Positions 27,645 through 37,409 of a stretch of DNA of 64,000 nt are shown here, piece by piece (positions within the stretch are counted from its first letter, which is position 1; the number at the start of each line of letters is the position of its first letter). The notes below the pieces were generated by a model. The model had not been told where the DNA came from. It saw only the letters and a program-made list of their open reading frames with translations, and ran no database searches. The position numbers and the translations under genes were made by a program. Location: NCBI RefSeq assembly GCF_900143695.1, contig NZ_FRFE01000021.1, positions 32,776 to 96,775 of the forward strand. The letters are read 5' to 3'. This DNA comes from Desulfopila aestuarii DSM 18488. GTDB lineage: Bacteria; Desulfobacterota; Desulfobulbia; Desulfobulbales; Desulfocapsaceae.

Positions 27645-28271
27645 TCAACCTTTCTTTTCGATGACAAAGATTCCGTACGTCGCCCTGAGGTTCGGTAGAA
27701 AGTCCACAACACTTCCAGAACTATTGGCACTGTTGGTGTTGATGGCAATCTCTTTCACGATGGTATAGCCGACATCGCGGGCGAACTTTTGGAAATCAGA
27801 TAAGGTTATAACCCTGATGTTGGGGGTGTCGTACCACGAGTAAGGCAGCTGGTCATTTTTCGGGGCGTGCCCAGAAAACATCAGCTGCAGTCTGATGGTA
27901 TAGTGGCTGAAGTTGGGAAAGGAAACGATGACACGCCGGCCGATCCTCGACAATGAATAGAGCAGTTGGGCGGGCTCGTAGATCTGCTGGAGTGTCTGGC
28001 TGAGAATGACATAATCAAAACTCTTGTCTGGATAATCGGCAACCTCTTCACTTAGATCTCCCTGCAATACGCTTAAACCACGACCAATACAGTAAGCGGC
28101 TTTCTCTTTGTCAAGCTCGATGCCGGTACCGACAATCTGTTTGTTGGCGGTGAGCCAGGCGAGCAGATCCCCTTTGCCACATCCGAGGTCAAGCACCCGG
28201 CTGCCAGGTTCGATCCAGTCGGCGATGACCTGCAGGTCAAACCGTATCGTTTCAGTTACGGGGGACACCAT
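27645..28271 (-). CDS. metW: MetW, class I methyltransferase-fold partner of MetX
   Basis: MetW proteins occur with MetX and are needed for homoserine acylation in several Proteobacteria. Seen: the SAM-binding LDLGCGKGDLLAWL, then VLQGDLSEEVADYPDKSFDY and VILSQTLQQIYEPAQLL. The 208-residue length is typical. Its start overlaps the metX stop by 20 bases, so translation is coupled. Confidence 0.93.
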   Translation of the reverse strand: MVSPVTETIRFDLQVIADWIEPGSRVLDLGCGKGDLLAWLTANKQIVGTGIELDKEKAAYCIGRGLSVLQGDLSEEVADYPDKSFDYVILSQTLQQIYEPAQLLYSLSRIGRRVIVSFPNFSHYTIRLQLMFSGHAPKNDQLPYSWYDTPNIRVITLSDFQKFARDVGYTIVKEIAINTNSANSSGSVVDFLPNLRATYGIFVIEKKG

Positions 28272-29436
28272 GGAGAAAACCTCGTATCAAATTGGTTAGC
28301 CGGATATCTTTGATGAGAAAGGCATCATGGCCGCAATCGGCCTCGATCTCGCAAAAGCTCATGTCCTGGCCGGTGCGTTTTAAGGCCTGGATAAGTTCCT
28401 TGGCCTGGTAGGTTGGGTAGAGCCAGTCCGAACTGTATGAGATAACGAGAAATTTAAGATGTGCTTTGTGCAGGTCATCGATGCAGGATGGGGTGCTGAT
28501 TGTATCTTTTAAGTCAAAATAATCGGCAGCCTTAGTGATGTAGAGGAGTGAGTTGGCGTCAAAACGCTGTACAAACTTGCTGCCCTGGTGGCGCAGGTAG
28601 CTTTCCACCTGGAAATCAATGCCGAAGTCGTAGGAAAAATCATCCTTGTTCTGCAGCTGACGGCCAAACTTACGACGCATTGCCTCGTCAGAAAGGTAGG
28701 TGACATGGCCAACCATGCGGGCAACAGCTAGACCCATATCCGGTTTTTGACCGGCGTAATAATCGCCATGACGCCAGTTGGGATCAGCCATGATGGCCTG
28801 GCGGGCAATCTCGTTAAAAGCTATAGCCAAGGCCGAATGGCGCATGGTGGTTGCAATGGGGATGGCAGAACGGACCATATGTGGATATCGCACGCACCAT
28901 TCAAGAACCTGCATGCCACCCACCGAGCCGCCGATCACGGCATGGAGCCTGGAGATGCCCAGATGGTCGATCAGACACTTCTGGGCTGCGACCATATCAC
29001 CGATGGTGACCATGGGAAATTCCATGCCATATGGTTCCCCGGTTTCCGGGCTGATAGAGCTTGGGCCGGTGGAGCCCATGCAGCTGCCGAGAATATTGGT
29101 GCAGATAACAAAGTAAGTATCGGTGTCGATCCCTTTACCCGGGCCTACCATGAAATCCCACCATCCGGGTTTTTCGGTGGTGGGGTCATCAGTGTAATAT
29201 CCGGCCACATGGGCATCGCCGGAAAAGGCGTGGGCGATAAGGATGGCGTTGTCTTTTGCCGGCGACAAGGTGCCGTATGTCTCGTAGGCGATGGTGATTG
29301 GGCCGAGCCTGGCCCCACTCTCCAGCACCAATTCACCTGGCGGTTCAGCAAAAGTGAACTGCTGTTTCTTCACCTTCCCCACCGAATCGTGGGGAAAGGG
29401 TGAAGTGGCAGTCTCGATGGATGGTATTGCAGACAT
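28252..29436 (-). CDS. metX: Homoserine O-acetyltransferase
   Basis: Alpha/beta hydrolase-fold enzyme that activates homoserine for methionine synthesis. Seen: the nucleophile elbow GGSVGGMQ, the oxyanion and substrate regions ILGSCMGSTGPSS, the catalytic Asp in SYSSDWLYP and the His in CGHDAFLI. It is 394 residues long. It sits between metY and metW. Acetyl rather than succinyl is preferred because metY is next to it, but acyl specificity depends on few residues and is an inference. Confidence 0.93.
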   Translation of the reverse strand: MSAIPSIETATSPFPHDSVGKVKKQQFTFAEPPGELVLESGARLGPITIAYETYGTLSPAKDNAILIAHAFSGDAHVAGYYTDDPTTEKPGWWDFMVGPGKGIDTDTYFVICTNILGSCMGSTGPSSISPETGEPYGMEFPMVTIGDMVAAQKCLIDHLGISRLHAVIGGSVGGMQVLEWCVRYPHMVRSAIPIATTMRHSALAIAFNEIARQAIMADPNWRHGDYYAGQKPDMGLAVARMVGHVTYLSDEAMRRKFGRQLQNKDDFSYDFGIDFQVESYLRHQGSKFVQRFDANSLLYITKAADYFDLKDTISTPSCIDDLHKAHLKFLVISYSSDWLYPTYQAKELIQALKRTGQDMSFCEIEADCGHDAFLIKDIRLTNLIRGFLHGVPRN

Positions 29437-29459
29437 CTCCTGTTTCCTTTGATGTCGGT

Positions 29460-30740
29460 CTATTTATGTGCTACTGCAATCGCCTGGTCGAGGTCAGCAA
29501 GAATGTCGTCGATATGTTCGATACCAATAGAGAGGCGGATCATGCCGTCGGATATACCACCCGCTTGCAACTGCTCTGTCGTGAGCTGGGAGTGCGTTGT
29601 GGTCGCCGGATGTATGGCCAGTGACTTGGCGTCACCGACATTGGCCAGATGCGAGAAGAGTTGCAGGCTCTCGATAAATTTCTGACCGGCCTCCCTGCCA
29701 CCGCGAATACCAAATGCGATCATGCCTCCGAAACCGTTTTTCAGGTATTTGACGGCAGTTTCATGGCCGGGCGATCCTGGCAGGCCAGGATAATTGACCC
29801 AGTCAACATTTTCATGCTGCTGCAGGTGCTGGGCGACGGCCATGCCGTTTTCCGAGTGGCGCTCCATGCGCAGGGGCAGGGTCTCGATGCCCTGTAAAAA
29901 CATCCAGCAGTTGTCCGGACTGATACAGGCACCAAGATTACGAAGCGGCACCAGCCGCATTCTGAGCGCAAAGGCGATGGGGTTCATCGGCCCAAGATCG
30001 TGGGCGTAGCGGAGACCATGATATGAATGGTCGGGCTCATTGTAGAGGGTAAATTTCTGATCGGTCCAGTCGAAGGTTCCTGCGTCGATGACGATGCCTC
30101 CAAGACCGGTGCCGTGGCCGCCCAGCCATTTAGTGAGCGAGTGGATGACGATGTCGGCACCATGTTCGATGGGTCTGAACATGGTTGGCGGGGTGAAGGT
30201 GGAATCGACGATGAGCGGCAGTTTTGCTGCATGGGCGATATCTGCAACGGCTCTGATGTCGGTCATATTCAGTGCCGGGTTGCCCAGGGTCTCGCAATAG
30301 ACTGCCCGGGTTCTCCCGGTGATTGCTGCCTTGAAATTATCTGGGTCAGAAGGGTCGACCATTTTCACCTTGATGCCCAGCTGGGGCAGGATCGAGTCGA
30401 ATTGGGCAAAAGTGCCTCCGTAGAGGTTGTTGGCAGCTACCACTTCGTCCCCGTGCTGGCAGATATTGATGATGGTGTAGAAAATGGCCGAAGTGCCGGA
30501 AGAGAGTGCCAGGGAAGCTGCGCCGCCTTCAAGCAGGGTCATCCGCTGTTCGAGTACGTCCTGGGTGGGGTTGCCTATCCTGGTGTAGATGTTGCCCAAC
30601 TCTTTTAAGGCAAAAAGATTGGCGGCATGTTCGGTGGATTTGAACATATACGCGCTCGTCCGATAAATCGGAACAGCGCGGGAAAGGGTATCTTGATCAA
30701 CTTTATGTCCAGCGTGTACGGCGAGGGTTTCCAGCTTCAT
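29460..30740 (-). CDS. metY: O-acetylhomoserine sulfhydrylase
   Basis: PLP enzyme of the Cys/Met metabolism family that condenses O-acetylhomoserine with sulfide to homocysteine. Seen: ETLAVHAGHKVDQDT, RIGNPTQDVLEQRM, the PLP lysine in HSLTKWLGGHGTGLGG and LSIGIEHIDDILADLDQA at the end. The 426-residue length is diagnostic of MetY, since cystathionine gamma-synthases are shorter. The ribosome site GAGGAG precedes the ATG. It is the first gene of the metYXW series; no SAM riboswitch was recognised upstream. Confidence 0.95.
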   Translation of the reverse strand: MKLETLAVHAGHKVDQDTLSRAVPIYRTSAYMFKSTEHAANLFALKELGNIYTRIGNPTQDVLEQRMTLLEGGAASLALSSGTSAIFYTIINICQHGDEVVAANNLYGGTFAQFDSILPQLGIKVKMVDPSDPDNFKAAITGRTRAVYCETLGNPALNMTDIRAVADIAHAAKLPLIVDSTFTPPTMFRPIEHGADIVIHSLTKWLGGHGTGLGGIVIDAGTFDWTDQKFTLYNEPDHSYHGLRYAHDLGPMNPIAFALRMRLVPLRNLGACISPDNCWMFLQGIETLPLRMERHSENGMAVAQHLQQHENVDWVNYPGLPGSPGHETAVKYLKNGFGGMIAFGIRGGREAGQKFIESLQLFSHLANVGDAKSLAIHPATTTHSQLTTEQLQAGGISDGMIRLSIGIEHIDDILADLDQAIAVAHK

Positions 30741-30792
30741 TCTTTTCTCCTCTTTTCCGTGAAGTACCGTTTGCGATGGTACTCGATATGTG

Positions 30793-30834
30793 AACGCCGT
30801 CCATGACGGTATATCTCATTGTCTGGACGGCGTT
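30793..30834. terminator. 11-base inverted repeat upstream of metY
   Basis: AACGCCGTCCA pairs perfectly with TGGACGGCGTT across a 20-base loop. It lies between the end of the TPR gene and the start of metY, both leftward. It may end the TPR transcript, but the leftward side has no T run (TTTT lies on the rightward side). It could also be a regulatory structure for metY. Confidence 0.4.
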
Positions 30835-30848
30835 TTGGATGGACGGTC

Positions 30849-31439
30849 TTAGTTTTTTATCTGACCGCTTTTTATCTGATCGACAAACTCTCTGATCTTC
30901 TGGCCATTACCAGCTGTTGCATCAGGGTTAATTTTAAGCAGTTCTTCCCAACTGGCAATAGCGCCCTCGGTATCTTTGAGATCATAGAAGCGTACGATGC
31001 CTTCATTGAAGCGTGAGGGTTGATGTATCGGATCCATGGCCTGGGCCTTTTCGAACATTTCGATAGCCTTTTCCGGTTGCTTTACCTGACGGTACATGAC
31101 ACCAAGATCTGTGATGAGATTGGCGTCACCGGAGTGGTATTTCAGAGAAGTGGTATACGCCGTGATTGCCTTTTCAGGCTGACCGGTATCGAAATAGAGG
31201 TGCCCAAGCTGGACCCAGGTTTGGAAATCGTCAGGTTTGGCTGTCACTGCCGCTTCGAGGTTGGTGATGGCTGCAGCCATCTGGTCGGCTTCCGCATTTT
31301 TTTGCTGGCTGGTGGCGGCGGTCTGTTGGCCTTCGCCTGCATCAAGCTTATACACTGCAAAGCCGACGCCGCAGACGAATCCAACGATAAAAATTATAGC
31401 GAATACCAGGTACGGTTGTTTTTGTTTATTTTCCGTCAT
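30849..31439 (-). CDS. Membrane-anchored TPR protein
   Basis: An N-terminal membrane segment (YLVFAIIFIVGFVCGVGFAV, residues 10-29) is followed by a coiled region and about three TPR units (residues 50-170: FQTWVQLGHLYFDTGQPEKA, LITDLGVMYRQVKQPEKA). The layout resembles the C-terminal half of CcmH/CycH-type or NrfG-like proteins, but no cytochrome genes are nearby. It is probably a periplasmic scaffold, function unknown. Confidence 0.8.
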   Translation of the reverse strand: MTENKQKQPYLVFAIIFIVGFVCGVGFAVYKLDAGEGQQTAATSQQKNAEADQMAAAITNLEAAVTAKPDDFQTWVQLGHLYFDTGQPEKAITAYTTSLKYHSGDANLITDLGVMYRQVKQPEKAIEMFEKAQAMDPIHQPSRFNEGIVRFYDLKDTEGAIASWEELLKINPDATAGNGQKIREFVDQIKSGQIKN

Positions 31440-31933
31440 GAGTGCCTCTGAATTGTAATTGTAAAAAATGGGAGATCCGGTGGGAATGTATCCTGCCGTC
31501 TGGCTTGGGTTTCCGGGTTTGGTAAAAGAGAGTTTGCTCTTTTGAATTATGGACTAACCTTATTGTGAGATGGAAAGAATATGACAGAAATGGGATTTGG
31601 TACATACCACAAAGTGATATAATGGGCAAGAAATTGTAAAATTGGTGAAGAGGGGCTGGACAATGCCTGACGAAAAGTGGCAGAGTGTAGGCAGGTCAAA
31701 GGTAAACCAATTCGTCATAACCCATTTCATGAGCATTATATTTCCCCTCCATTTTCAAGATATGGAGGAAGATTTTGTGCCGGCAACCTGGTGGTAGCCA
31801 GGTTCGCTCATAGAGCTTTGAAGATTCTTAAAGAAAATACTACGTAGAGTTCTGTTCGGTACGGCCTCGGGTCGTAGCCGGACGAATGAACATCCGCATG
31901 TTGGCAACAGGAGAATTCCGAAGGAGGATGCAG
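31440..31933. other. 494-base gap and leader before glycogen phosphorylase
   Basis: No gene was seen. Two hairpins lie close together: CCTCCAT with ATGGAGG (31746-31768) and AACCTGG with CCAGGTT (31785-31804). They are 130-190 bases before the glgP start and could belong to its leader. The divergent TPR gene starts at 31439. Confidence 0.5.
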
Positions 31934-34441
31934 ATGAAAGTGCAGAATAAAGTGGTTTCCAGTGCCGTACGCGACGATGGGCCGAGCTCTTCTTTACATT
32001 TTAAGACCAATGCCGAAACGATCAGGGAAAATATCATTCACCACTTGATGAGCTTTCAGGGACGTGATCCTGAGCGATCCGGGGCGGTGGATATATCCAA
32101 GGCACTGTCTTACACCATGCGTGATCTGATGGTTGAAAAATGGATCGCCACCCAGAAGACCTTCTATGCCAAAAAGAAAAAAAGGGTCTACTATCTCTCG
32201 CTGGAGTTTCTTATCGGTCGGTCATTGCTGAATAGCGTTATCAATCTGGGTATTATGGACGAGGTGAAGAAGGCGGTGGCCGACCTCGGGTATGATTTGA
32301 GTGAGATCTGCGACGAAGAAGAGGATGCAGGCCTTGGTAATGGTGGTCTTGGCAGGCTGGCTGCCTGCTTTATGGACTCTATCGCCACCCTGAAAATTCC
32401 GGCCTACGGGTACGGGATCCGCTATGAATACGGTTTGTTCTATCAGCAGTTAGTCGATGGCAATCAGGTGGAGACTCCTGATAACTGGTTACGCTATGGT
32501 ACAGCATGGGCCTTTGACCGACGAGTGCCGGTCTTTCCTGTAAAGTTCTACGGTCATGTCACCACCTATCAGGACGACAAGGGGAACTATCGAGCCCAAT
32601 GGGTCAATACGAAAGATGTCATGGCCATGCCCTGCGATATGTTGATTCCCGGTTATCGGAATGACCATGTCATCAATATGCGATTATGGACGGCACGGGC
32701 TTCGCGTGAACTTGATCTCAGCTATTTCGGGCAGGGAAATTATATCGCTGCGGTTGAGTCGAAGGTGAGTTCAGAGACTATCTCGAAGGTCCTTTATCCG
32801 CCGGACCACAATCTCGCCGGCCAGGAATTGCGCCTCAAGCAACAGTATTTCTTTGTGGCGGCGACGTTTCAGGACATCATGCGCCGCTATAAGAAAAAAA
32901 ATGAAACATTTGACGCTTTTCCCGACCATGTTGCGGTCCAGTTAAACGACACTCATCCGGCTATCGCCATTCCGGAGTTGATGCGGCTTTTGCTGGATGA
33001 GGAGGGAATCGGTTGGGAAAAGGCCTGGGATATCACCGTCAGGACCTTTGCCTACACCAACCATACGTTGATGCCGGAAGCGCTGGAGAGGTGGACCGTG
33101 GAACTGCTGGGCAAGGTGTTGCCACGTCATCTGCAGATTATCTATGAAATCAATCATCGATTTCTGGAGACTGTCGCCCAGAAGTATCCTAACGACGGCA
33201 ATAAATTGCGCAAGCTTTCAATCATCGAGGAAGATGGCGGTAAAAAGGTGCGGATGGCCCATCTGGCCATTGTCGGCAGTCATTCGGTAAATGGGGTGGC
33301 GGCTTTGCATACCAAGCTGTTGCAGACCAGGCTTTTTCATGACTTCGATAAATTTTATCCAGGTAAGTTCAATTCGAAAACCAACGGTATTACCCCGCGG
33401 CGCTGGCTGTTGCAGGCCAATCCGGAGTTGGCGGACCTGATCAGCAAAAACCTCGGCTTTGCCTGGATCACCAATCTTGATGAGTTGCGAAATCTTGAAG
33501 CACATGCCGGTAAGAAAACCTTCCGTAAACGATGGAGCGATATTAAACGGGCGAACAAGGTTCGTCTGGCGGACTACATTTTCAAGGAGACGCAGGTCAC
33601 TGTCGATCCGGATTCGATGTTTGATGTTCAGGTAAAGCGCATCCATGAGTATAAGCGACAGCTGCTGAATGCCCTGCATCTTATTTATCTGTATCACCAT
33701 ATTCTGCGTAACCCTGGCACAAATGTCCCGCCTCGAACCGCCATCTTCGCCGGTAAAGCGGCGCCAAGCTATTGGCGGGCCAAGCTTATTATCAAGCTCA
33801 TCACCTCCATTGCCGAGGTGGTGAACAACGACCCGCGGATCGCCAATCGACTGAAGGTGGTGTTTCTACCGAATTACAATGTTTCGCAGGCCGAGATTAT
33901 CATGCCTGCTGCCGATCTCTCAGAGCAGATTTCCACTGCCGGCACCGAGGCATCGGGTACAGGTAATATGAAGTTTTCCTTAAATGGAGCACTTACCATC
34001 GGCACCCTGGATGGCGCGAATATCGAGATTCGTGAAGAGGTTGGTGAAGAAAATTTCTTCCTTTTCGGGATGACAGCTGAGGAGGCAGAATATGAGAAAC
34101 TGAATCCAAGCCGTTCGCCGATGCAGATATGTGAACAGAACAGGGATGTCTATAATATAATAGAGAGTCTCAGGAACGGTTCTTTTGCCCGGGGCGATAA
34201 GGCCTTGTTCCAGCCCCTGGCCGATAGCCTGTTGGACCAGTACGATCCCTATCTGCTCATGCTTGACCTTGAGTCATATCTTAACTGTCAGAACAAGGTC
34301 AATGAGGCTTTCCTCGATCAGGACAACTGGACGAAGATGGCGATCCTGAACGTTGCCCGCATGGGAAAATTCTCCACCGATCGGACTATTAAGGAGTATT
34401 CAGAAGAAATCTGGGGCATTCTAGTCGAGGAAGAACAGTAG
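31934..34441 (+). CDS. glgP: Glycogen/maltodextrin phosphorylase
   Basis: Releases glucose-1-phosphate from alpha-1,4-glucans. The 835 residues contain GNGGLGRLAACFMDSIATL, QLNDTHPAIAIPELMRLLLD, MFDVQVKRIHEYKRQLLNAL and the PLP-binding TGNMKFSLNGALTIGT. The start is set at 31934, six bases after AAGGAGG; an in-frame ATG at 31886 has no such site. In this window it stands near sucrose genes, suggesting storage carbohydrate turnover, but they are not in one operon. Confidence 0.96.
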   Translation: MKVQNKVVSSAVRDDGPSSSLHFKTNAETIRENIIHHLMSFQGRDPERSGAVDISKALSYTMRDLMVEKWIATQKTFYAKKKKRVYYLSLEFLIGRSLLNSVINLGIMDEVKKAVADLGYDLSEICDEEEDAGLGNGGLGRLAACFMDSIATLKIPAYGYGIRYEYGLFYQQLVDGNQVETPDNWLRYGTAWAFDRRVPVFPVKFYGHVTTYQDDKGNYRAQWVNTKDVMAMPCDMLIPGYRNDHVINMRLWTARASRELDLSYFGQGNYIAAVESKVSSETISKVLYPPDHNLAGQELRLKQQYFFVAATFQDIMRRYKKKNETFDAFPDHVAVQLNDTHPAIAIPELMRLLLDEEGIGWEKAWDITVRTFAYTNHTLMPEALERWTVELLGKVLPRHLQIIYEINHRFLETVAQKYPNDGNKLRKLSIIEEDGGKKVRMAHLAIVGSHSVNGVAALHTKLLQTRLFHDFDKFYPGKFNSKTNGITPRRWLLQANPELADLISKNLGFAWITNLDELRNLEAHAGKKTFRKRWSDIKRANKVRLADYIFKETQVTVDPDSMFDVQVKRIHEYKRQLLNALHLIYLYHHILRNPGTNVPPRTAIFAGKAAPSYWRAKLIIKLITSIAEVVNNDPRIANRLKVVFLPNYNVSQAEIIMPAADLSEQISTAGTEASGTGNMKFSLNGALTIGTLDGANIEIREEVGEENFFLFGMTAEEAEYEKLNPSRSPMQICEQNRDVYNIIESLRNGSFARGDKALFQPLADSLLDQYDPYLLMLDLESYLNCQNKVNEAFLDQDNWTKMAILNVARMGKFSTDRTIKEYSEEIWGILVEEEQ

Positions 34442-34480
34442 ATATCGTACGACTTGCATGGAAGTACAGAGTGGTAACAA

Positions 34481-34526
34481 AGCAAAGCACCTGAAGCGTA
34501 GAGTTATACGCTTCAGGTGCTTTGCT
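34481..34526. terminator. Perfect 20-base stem shared by convergent glgP and lysE
   Basis: Arms 34481-34500 and 34507-34526 are exact reverse complements, with a 6-base loop GAGTTA. The right arm includes the last codons and stop of the leftward lysE-type gene. It likely stops transcription in both directions. Confidence 0.8.
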
Positions 34527-35133
34527 GCATGGACGCCGTCACGATCCCAGCCCCAATAAGTGCGCTGCCACCAACACGATTGAACCATCTACGCACCCGT
34601 GTTTTTTGGATGTGCTCGCTCAGTTGGCCTGCAAAGATTGCATAGAGTGCTGCATTGACTGTGGCCAGAATAAGAAAGGTGCCCCCAAGGAGGAGTAACT
34701 GCTGAGGTAATGGTTCTGTTGGCCGTATGAACTGCGGGAGAAATGCGACGAAAAAAGCAATGCTTTTGGGATTGAGAGCGGTGACGATAAATGAACTCCA
34801 GAAGAGCGATCTGCTTGATGCCATCCTGGATGGCTTGGTGGCAGAAATTTCTTCTGGATTCGCTCGCCATAGTTTTACACCGAGATACAACAGGTAGATG
34901 GCTCCGATCCATTTAAAGATGGCAAAGAGACTTGCCGAGGCCGACAGAATGGTGCCAAGGCCGAGCAGGGAAAGGGTCATCGCGGTGAAATCACCCAAAA
35001 GAACGCCGCTCACCAGAGGCACAACCGACCGTCTGCCATGGGTTACGGACTGGCTTATGACCAGGATGATTGTCGGGCCAGGTATGACCAGGATAACGGT
35101 GGTAGCCAGTACAAAAGGTATCCAGATTTCCAT
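34513..35133 (-). CDS. LysE/RhtB-family exporter
   Basis: Amino-acid or small-metabolite efflux protein of the inner membrane. The 206 residues show about six hydrophobic segments and the family signature near the N-terminus, VIPGPTIILVISQSVTHGRR, followed by GVLLGDFTAM. FNRVGGSALIGAGIVTA is the usual C-terminal end. Substrate cannot be told from sequence. It stands alone, with its 3' end in a shared terminator hairpin. Confidence 0.88.
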   Translation of the reverse strand: MEIWIPFVLATTVILVIPGPTIILVISQSVTHGRRSVVPLVSGVLLGDFTAMTLSLLGLGTILSASASLFAIFKWIGAIYLLYLGVKLWRANPEEISATKPSRMASSRSLFWSSFIVTALNPKSIAFFVAFLPQFIRPTEPLPQQLLLLGGTFLILATVNAALYAIFAGQLSEHIQKTRVRRWFNRVGGSALIGAGIVTASMQQST

Positions 35134-35247
35134 CTTTCACACCAATACGAATGTTGATTGTACCGCGGTCATGCTCACAGATACGCCGATGGTAATGGGG
35201 TAACGCGTTGTCTATGTCGTTTGGGTGGAATCCGAATCTGGTTCACC

Positions 35248-36312
35248 TCAAGGTTTTCGACGCAATTCATCAACGAGTTCCAGACCGGTTTGTGTTGTAT
35301 CCGGTAAGGCTATTTCAGATTCAGAAATAACCTGGGTCCGTTCACCCCATTTGATCAAATGAGCACTCCAGGTTAACCCTCCACCAAATGCGGGCATAAG
35401 TATAGAGCTGTTGGCCGCAACATGTCCTTCCTGGACCGCTTCCACCAATGCTATCAAAGCTGTCGCCGCTGACATGTTTCCGTAACGCTCGATATTGATG
35501 AATACTTTATTCTTTGGCAGCCTCATCTTTTTAGCAAGCGTATCGATAATACGTAAATTGGCTTGATGGGGAACGACAAGGTCAATGTCCTCGGTCTGTA
35601 AGCCGGACTTTGCCAAAGTCTTTTCACAAGCCTGCGACATGCCGGCGATGGCCTTTTTGAATATTTCCTGGCCTGCAAATGCCCAGGATGTATCTCCTAA
35701 TATCCTTTTTTTATCAGCATATTTCATCCCCCAACCCTGCACAGAGAGGATTTCGCGTGACTCACCGTAGCATCCAAGCGATTCAGCCAAAACGCCCTGC
35801 TCGGTTTCACTTTTCTCCAGATATAATGCTGCTGCGCCATCGCCAAATAGGACCGCGACATCCCGGTTGCTCCATTCCATCACTTTTGAAACAACTTCCG
35901 CGCCAATAACGATCGCTGAATTGACAACACCACTCTTTATCATAGCGGTGGCAACAGACAGACTATACATTCCGCTGGTACAGGCAGTATTGACATCCAT
36001 GCATGCGGCGTTGCTCGCACCCAGTAATCGTTGTACGTTTGAAGCCGCATTTGGGCATAGTTCATCAAAAGTGGTCGAACCAAATACTATAAGATCAATG
36101 TCGGTCGCTTTTTTGCCTGCTGCCGCTAACGCTCTGGCGGCAGCGACATACGCGAGTTCTGAAACATCCACGTGCGAAATCCGCCGTTCTTTCATGCCGG
36201 TTCGGCTGGTGATCCATTCATCAGTTGTATCAAGAAAGGTTGCCAGATCGTCATTTGACAATATAGCGGGAGGCAAACACTTTCCCCAACCGGTTATAGC
36301 AGCATATATCAT
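35248..36312 (-). CDS. 3-oxoacyl-ACP synthase III-like protein
   Basis: Thiolase-fold condensing enzyme of the FabH family. The catalytic triad is visible: Cys in VNTACTSGMYSL, His in VPHQANLRIIDTL, Asn in RYGNMSAATALIAL. The 354 residues exceed typical FabH (about 320) by a C-terminal tail. It is an isolated gene with no fatty-acid cluster next to it, so it may be a secondary paralogue for branched or specialised acyl starters rather than the housekeeping FabH. Confidence 0.85.
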   Translation of the reverse strand: MIYAAITGWGKCLPPAILSNDDLATFLDTTDEWITSRTGMKERRISHVDVSELAYVAAARALAAAGKKATDIDLIVFGSTTFDELCPNAASNVQRLLGASNAACMDVNTACTSGMYSLSVATAMIKSGVVNSAIVIGAEVVSKVMEWSNRDVAVLFGDGAAALYLEKSETEQGVLAESLGCYGESREILSVQGWGMKYADKKRILGDTSWAFAGQEIFKKAIAGMSQACEKTLAKSGLQTEDIDLVVPHQANLRIIDTLAKKMRLPKNKVFINIERYGNMSAATALIALVEAVQEGHVAANSSILMPAFGGGLTWSAHLIKWGERTQVISESEIALPDTTQTGLELVDELRRKP

Positions 36313-36728
36313 TGTGTGTCCTTGAATATCTTGAGTTCAACCTGCAGCAAGGAATGAATGATCCCGTGAAGAGGTGCAGGTGAAGTGTTAAGTAGTGACA
36401 GTGAATTGTTCCGACGAATCAGAAGCTTCATGGCAACCTAAAGTTTGTCATGATAATGTGCCAAGGATATGATGTCTATGCTTTAATGATAGAATTGCCA
36501 AAAGCTCGATTCTCTTCGTTGCAGGTCAGAAAAGACAAAGGGCCATTGGATGGAAGAAGAGATGCTGTCACGAAACGAACACGGCTCCAGTGGGCCATGG
36601 TGGCAACGATCCAACCTTAACCACATTACGAGCGAAAAATCTGGCAAAGTGGTGAGGTGGTATTACATTCTCCATCATTAGCCAGTACTGATGAACGATT
36701 TCTAACCAACGATATAAGGAGTAACGAC
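36313..36728. other. 416-base gap
   Basis: Divergent spacer between the FabH-like gene and a pyridoxamine-oxidase-fold gene. No gene or strong structure was seen. AAGGAG just before 36729 is the ribosome site of the latter. Confidence 0.5.
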
Positions 36729-37151
36729 ATGTCAGATCTAAAAGAACGTATTCTGTCCATCCTGCATAAGCCACAGCTTGCAGCTCTTGCCACAGTCACG
36801 GAAATGGGTAATCCCTGGGTTCGTTATGTCGTGACGGTTGGAGACGGTGATCTGATCATTCGCTGCGCGACCTTTGCAGAGTCGCGCAAAGTAAAACATA
36901 TTGAAGGGCGCTCGGACGTGCATCTCACGTGCGGTGTTAACAGCTTCATGGAAATGCAGCCCTATTTGCAGATTCAGGGTGTGGCAACAGTAACAGCTGA
37001 TAAAGACGAGCGTCACAGTTTCTGGAATGATATGCTGTCCCCGATCTTTGAAGGACCGGATGATCCGCGCTACCGTGTCATTGTGATCAAGCCATACCGG
37101 ATTGAATACTGCACCCCGGGATCGTATGAGCCTGAAGTCTGGACACGATAG
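36729..37151 (+). CDS. Pyridoxamine 5'-phosphate oxidase-fold protein
   Basis: Split-barrel flavin-binding family, related to general stress protein 26. The start at 36729 follows ATAAGGAG and gives MSDLKERILSILHKPQLAAL; a further in-frame ATG 72 bases upstream has no ribosome site. The 140 residues carry the core pattern ALATVTEMGNPWVRYVV and IEGRSDVHLTCG. It may bind FMN, F420 or heme; no substrate can be inferred. It is followed by a strong terminator, so it is a single-gene unit. Confidence 0.8.
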   Translation: MSDLKERILSILHKPQLAALATVTEMGNPWVRYVVTVGDGDLIIRCATFAESRKVKHIEGRSDVHLTCGVNSFMEMQPYLQIQGVATVTADKDERHSFWNDMLSPIFEGPDDPRYRVIVIKPYRIEYCTPGSYEPEVWTR

Positions 37152-37194
37152 GTTCTGGTGTGCAGTAGATAGCAAAACGGATGATGTTTTATAC

Positions 37195-37230
37195 AAGCGG
37201 CGAAAACACTGGTGGTTTTCGCCGCTTTTG
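37195..37230 (+). terminator. Intrinsic terminator
   Basis: AAGCGGCGAAAAC pairs exactly with GTTTTCGCCGCTT over a 7-base loop and is followed by TTG. It lies 44 bases after the flavin-fold gene. Confidence 0.8.
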
Positions 37231-37409
37231 TATTGATCGCAAGTTAGTAAGGGACTACTGTGCGGGGATTTGCTGATATCCCATAATATGTTCAGTCCCG
37301 CGATGAAAAAGTACAAGGTAGGTCGAACAGTATAAAAGTCTTTGATAAGTTGTTTGGCGAGCCTGCCAATTCAGCAGGTAATTGTCCGGTAAACCAGAGG
37401 TGATAATAT

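Noticed and set aside
30741..30848. A SAM or other methionine riboswitch upstream of metY
   Set aside because: The 108-base leader is short and shows only one simple hairpin; the conserved core of known SAM riboswitches is not visible.
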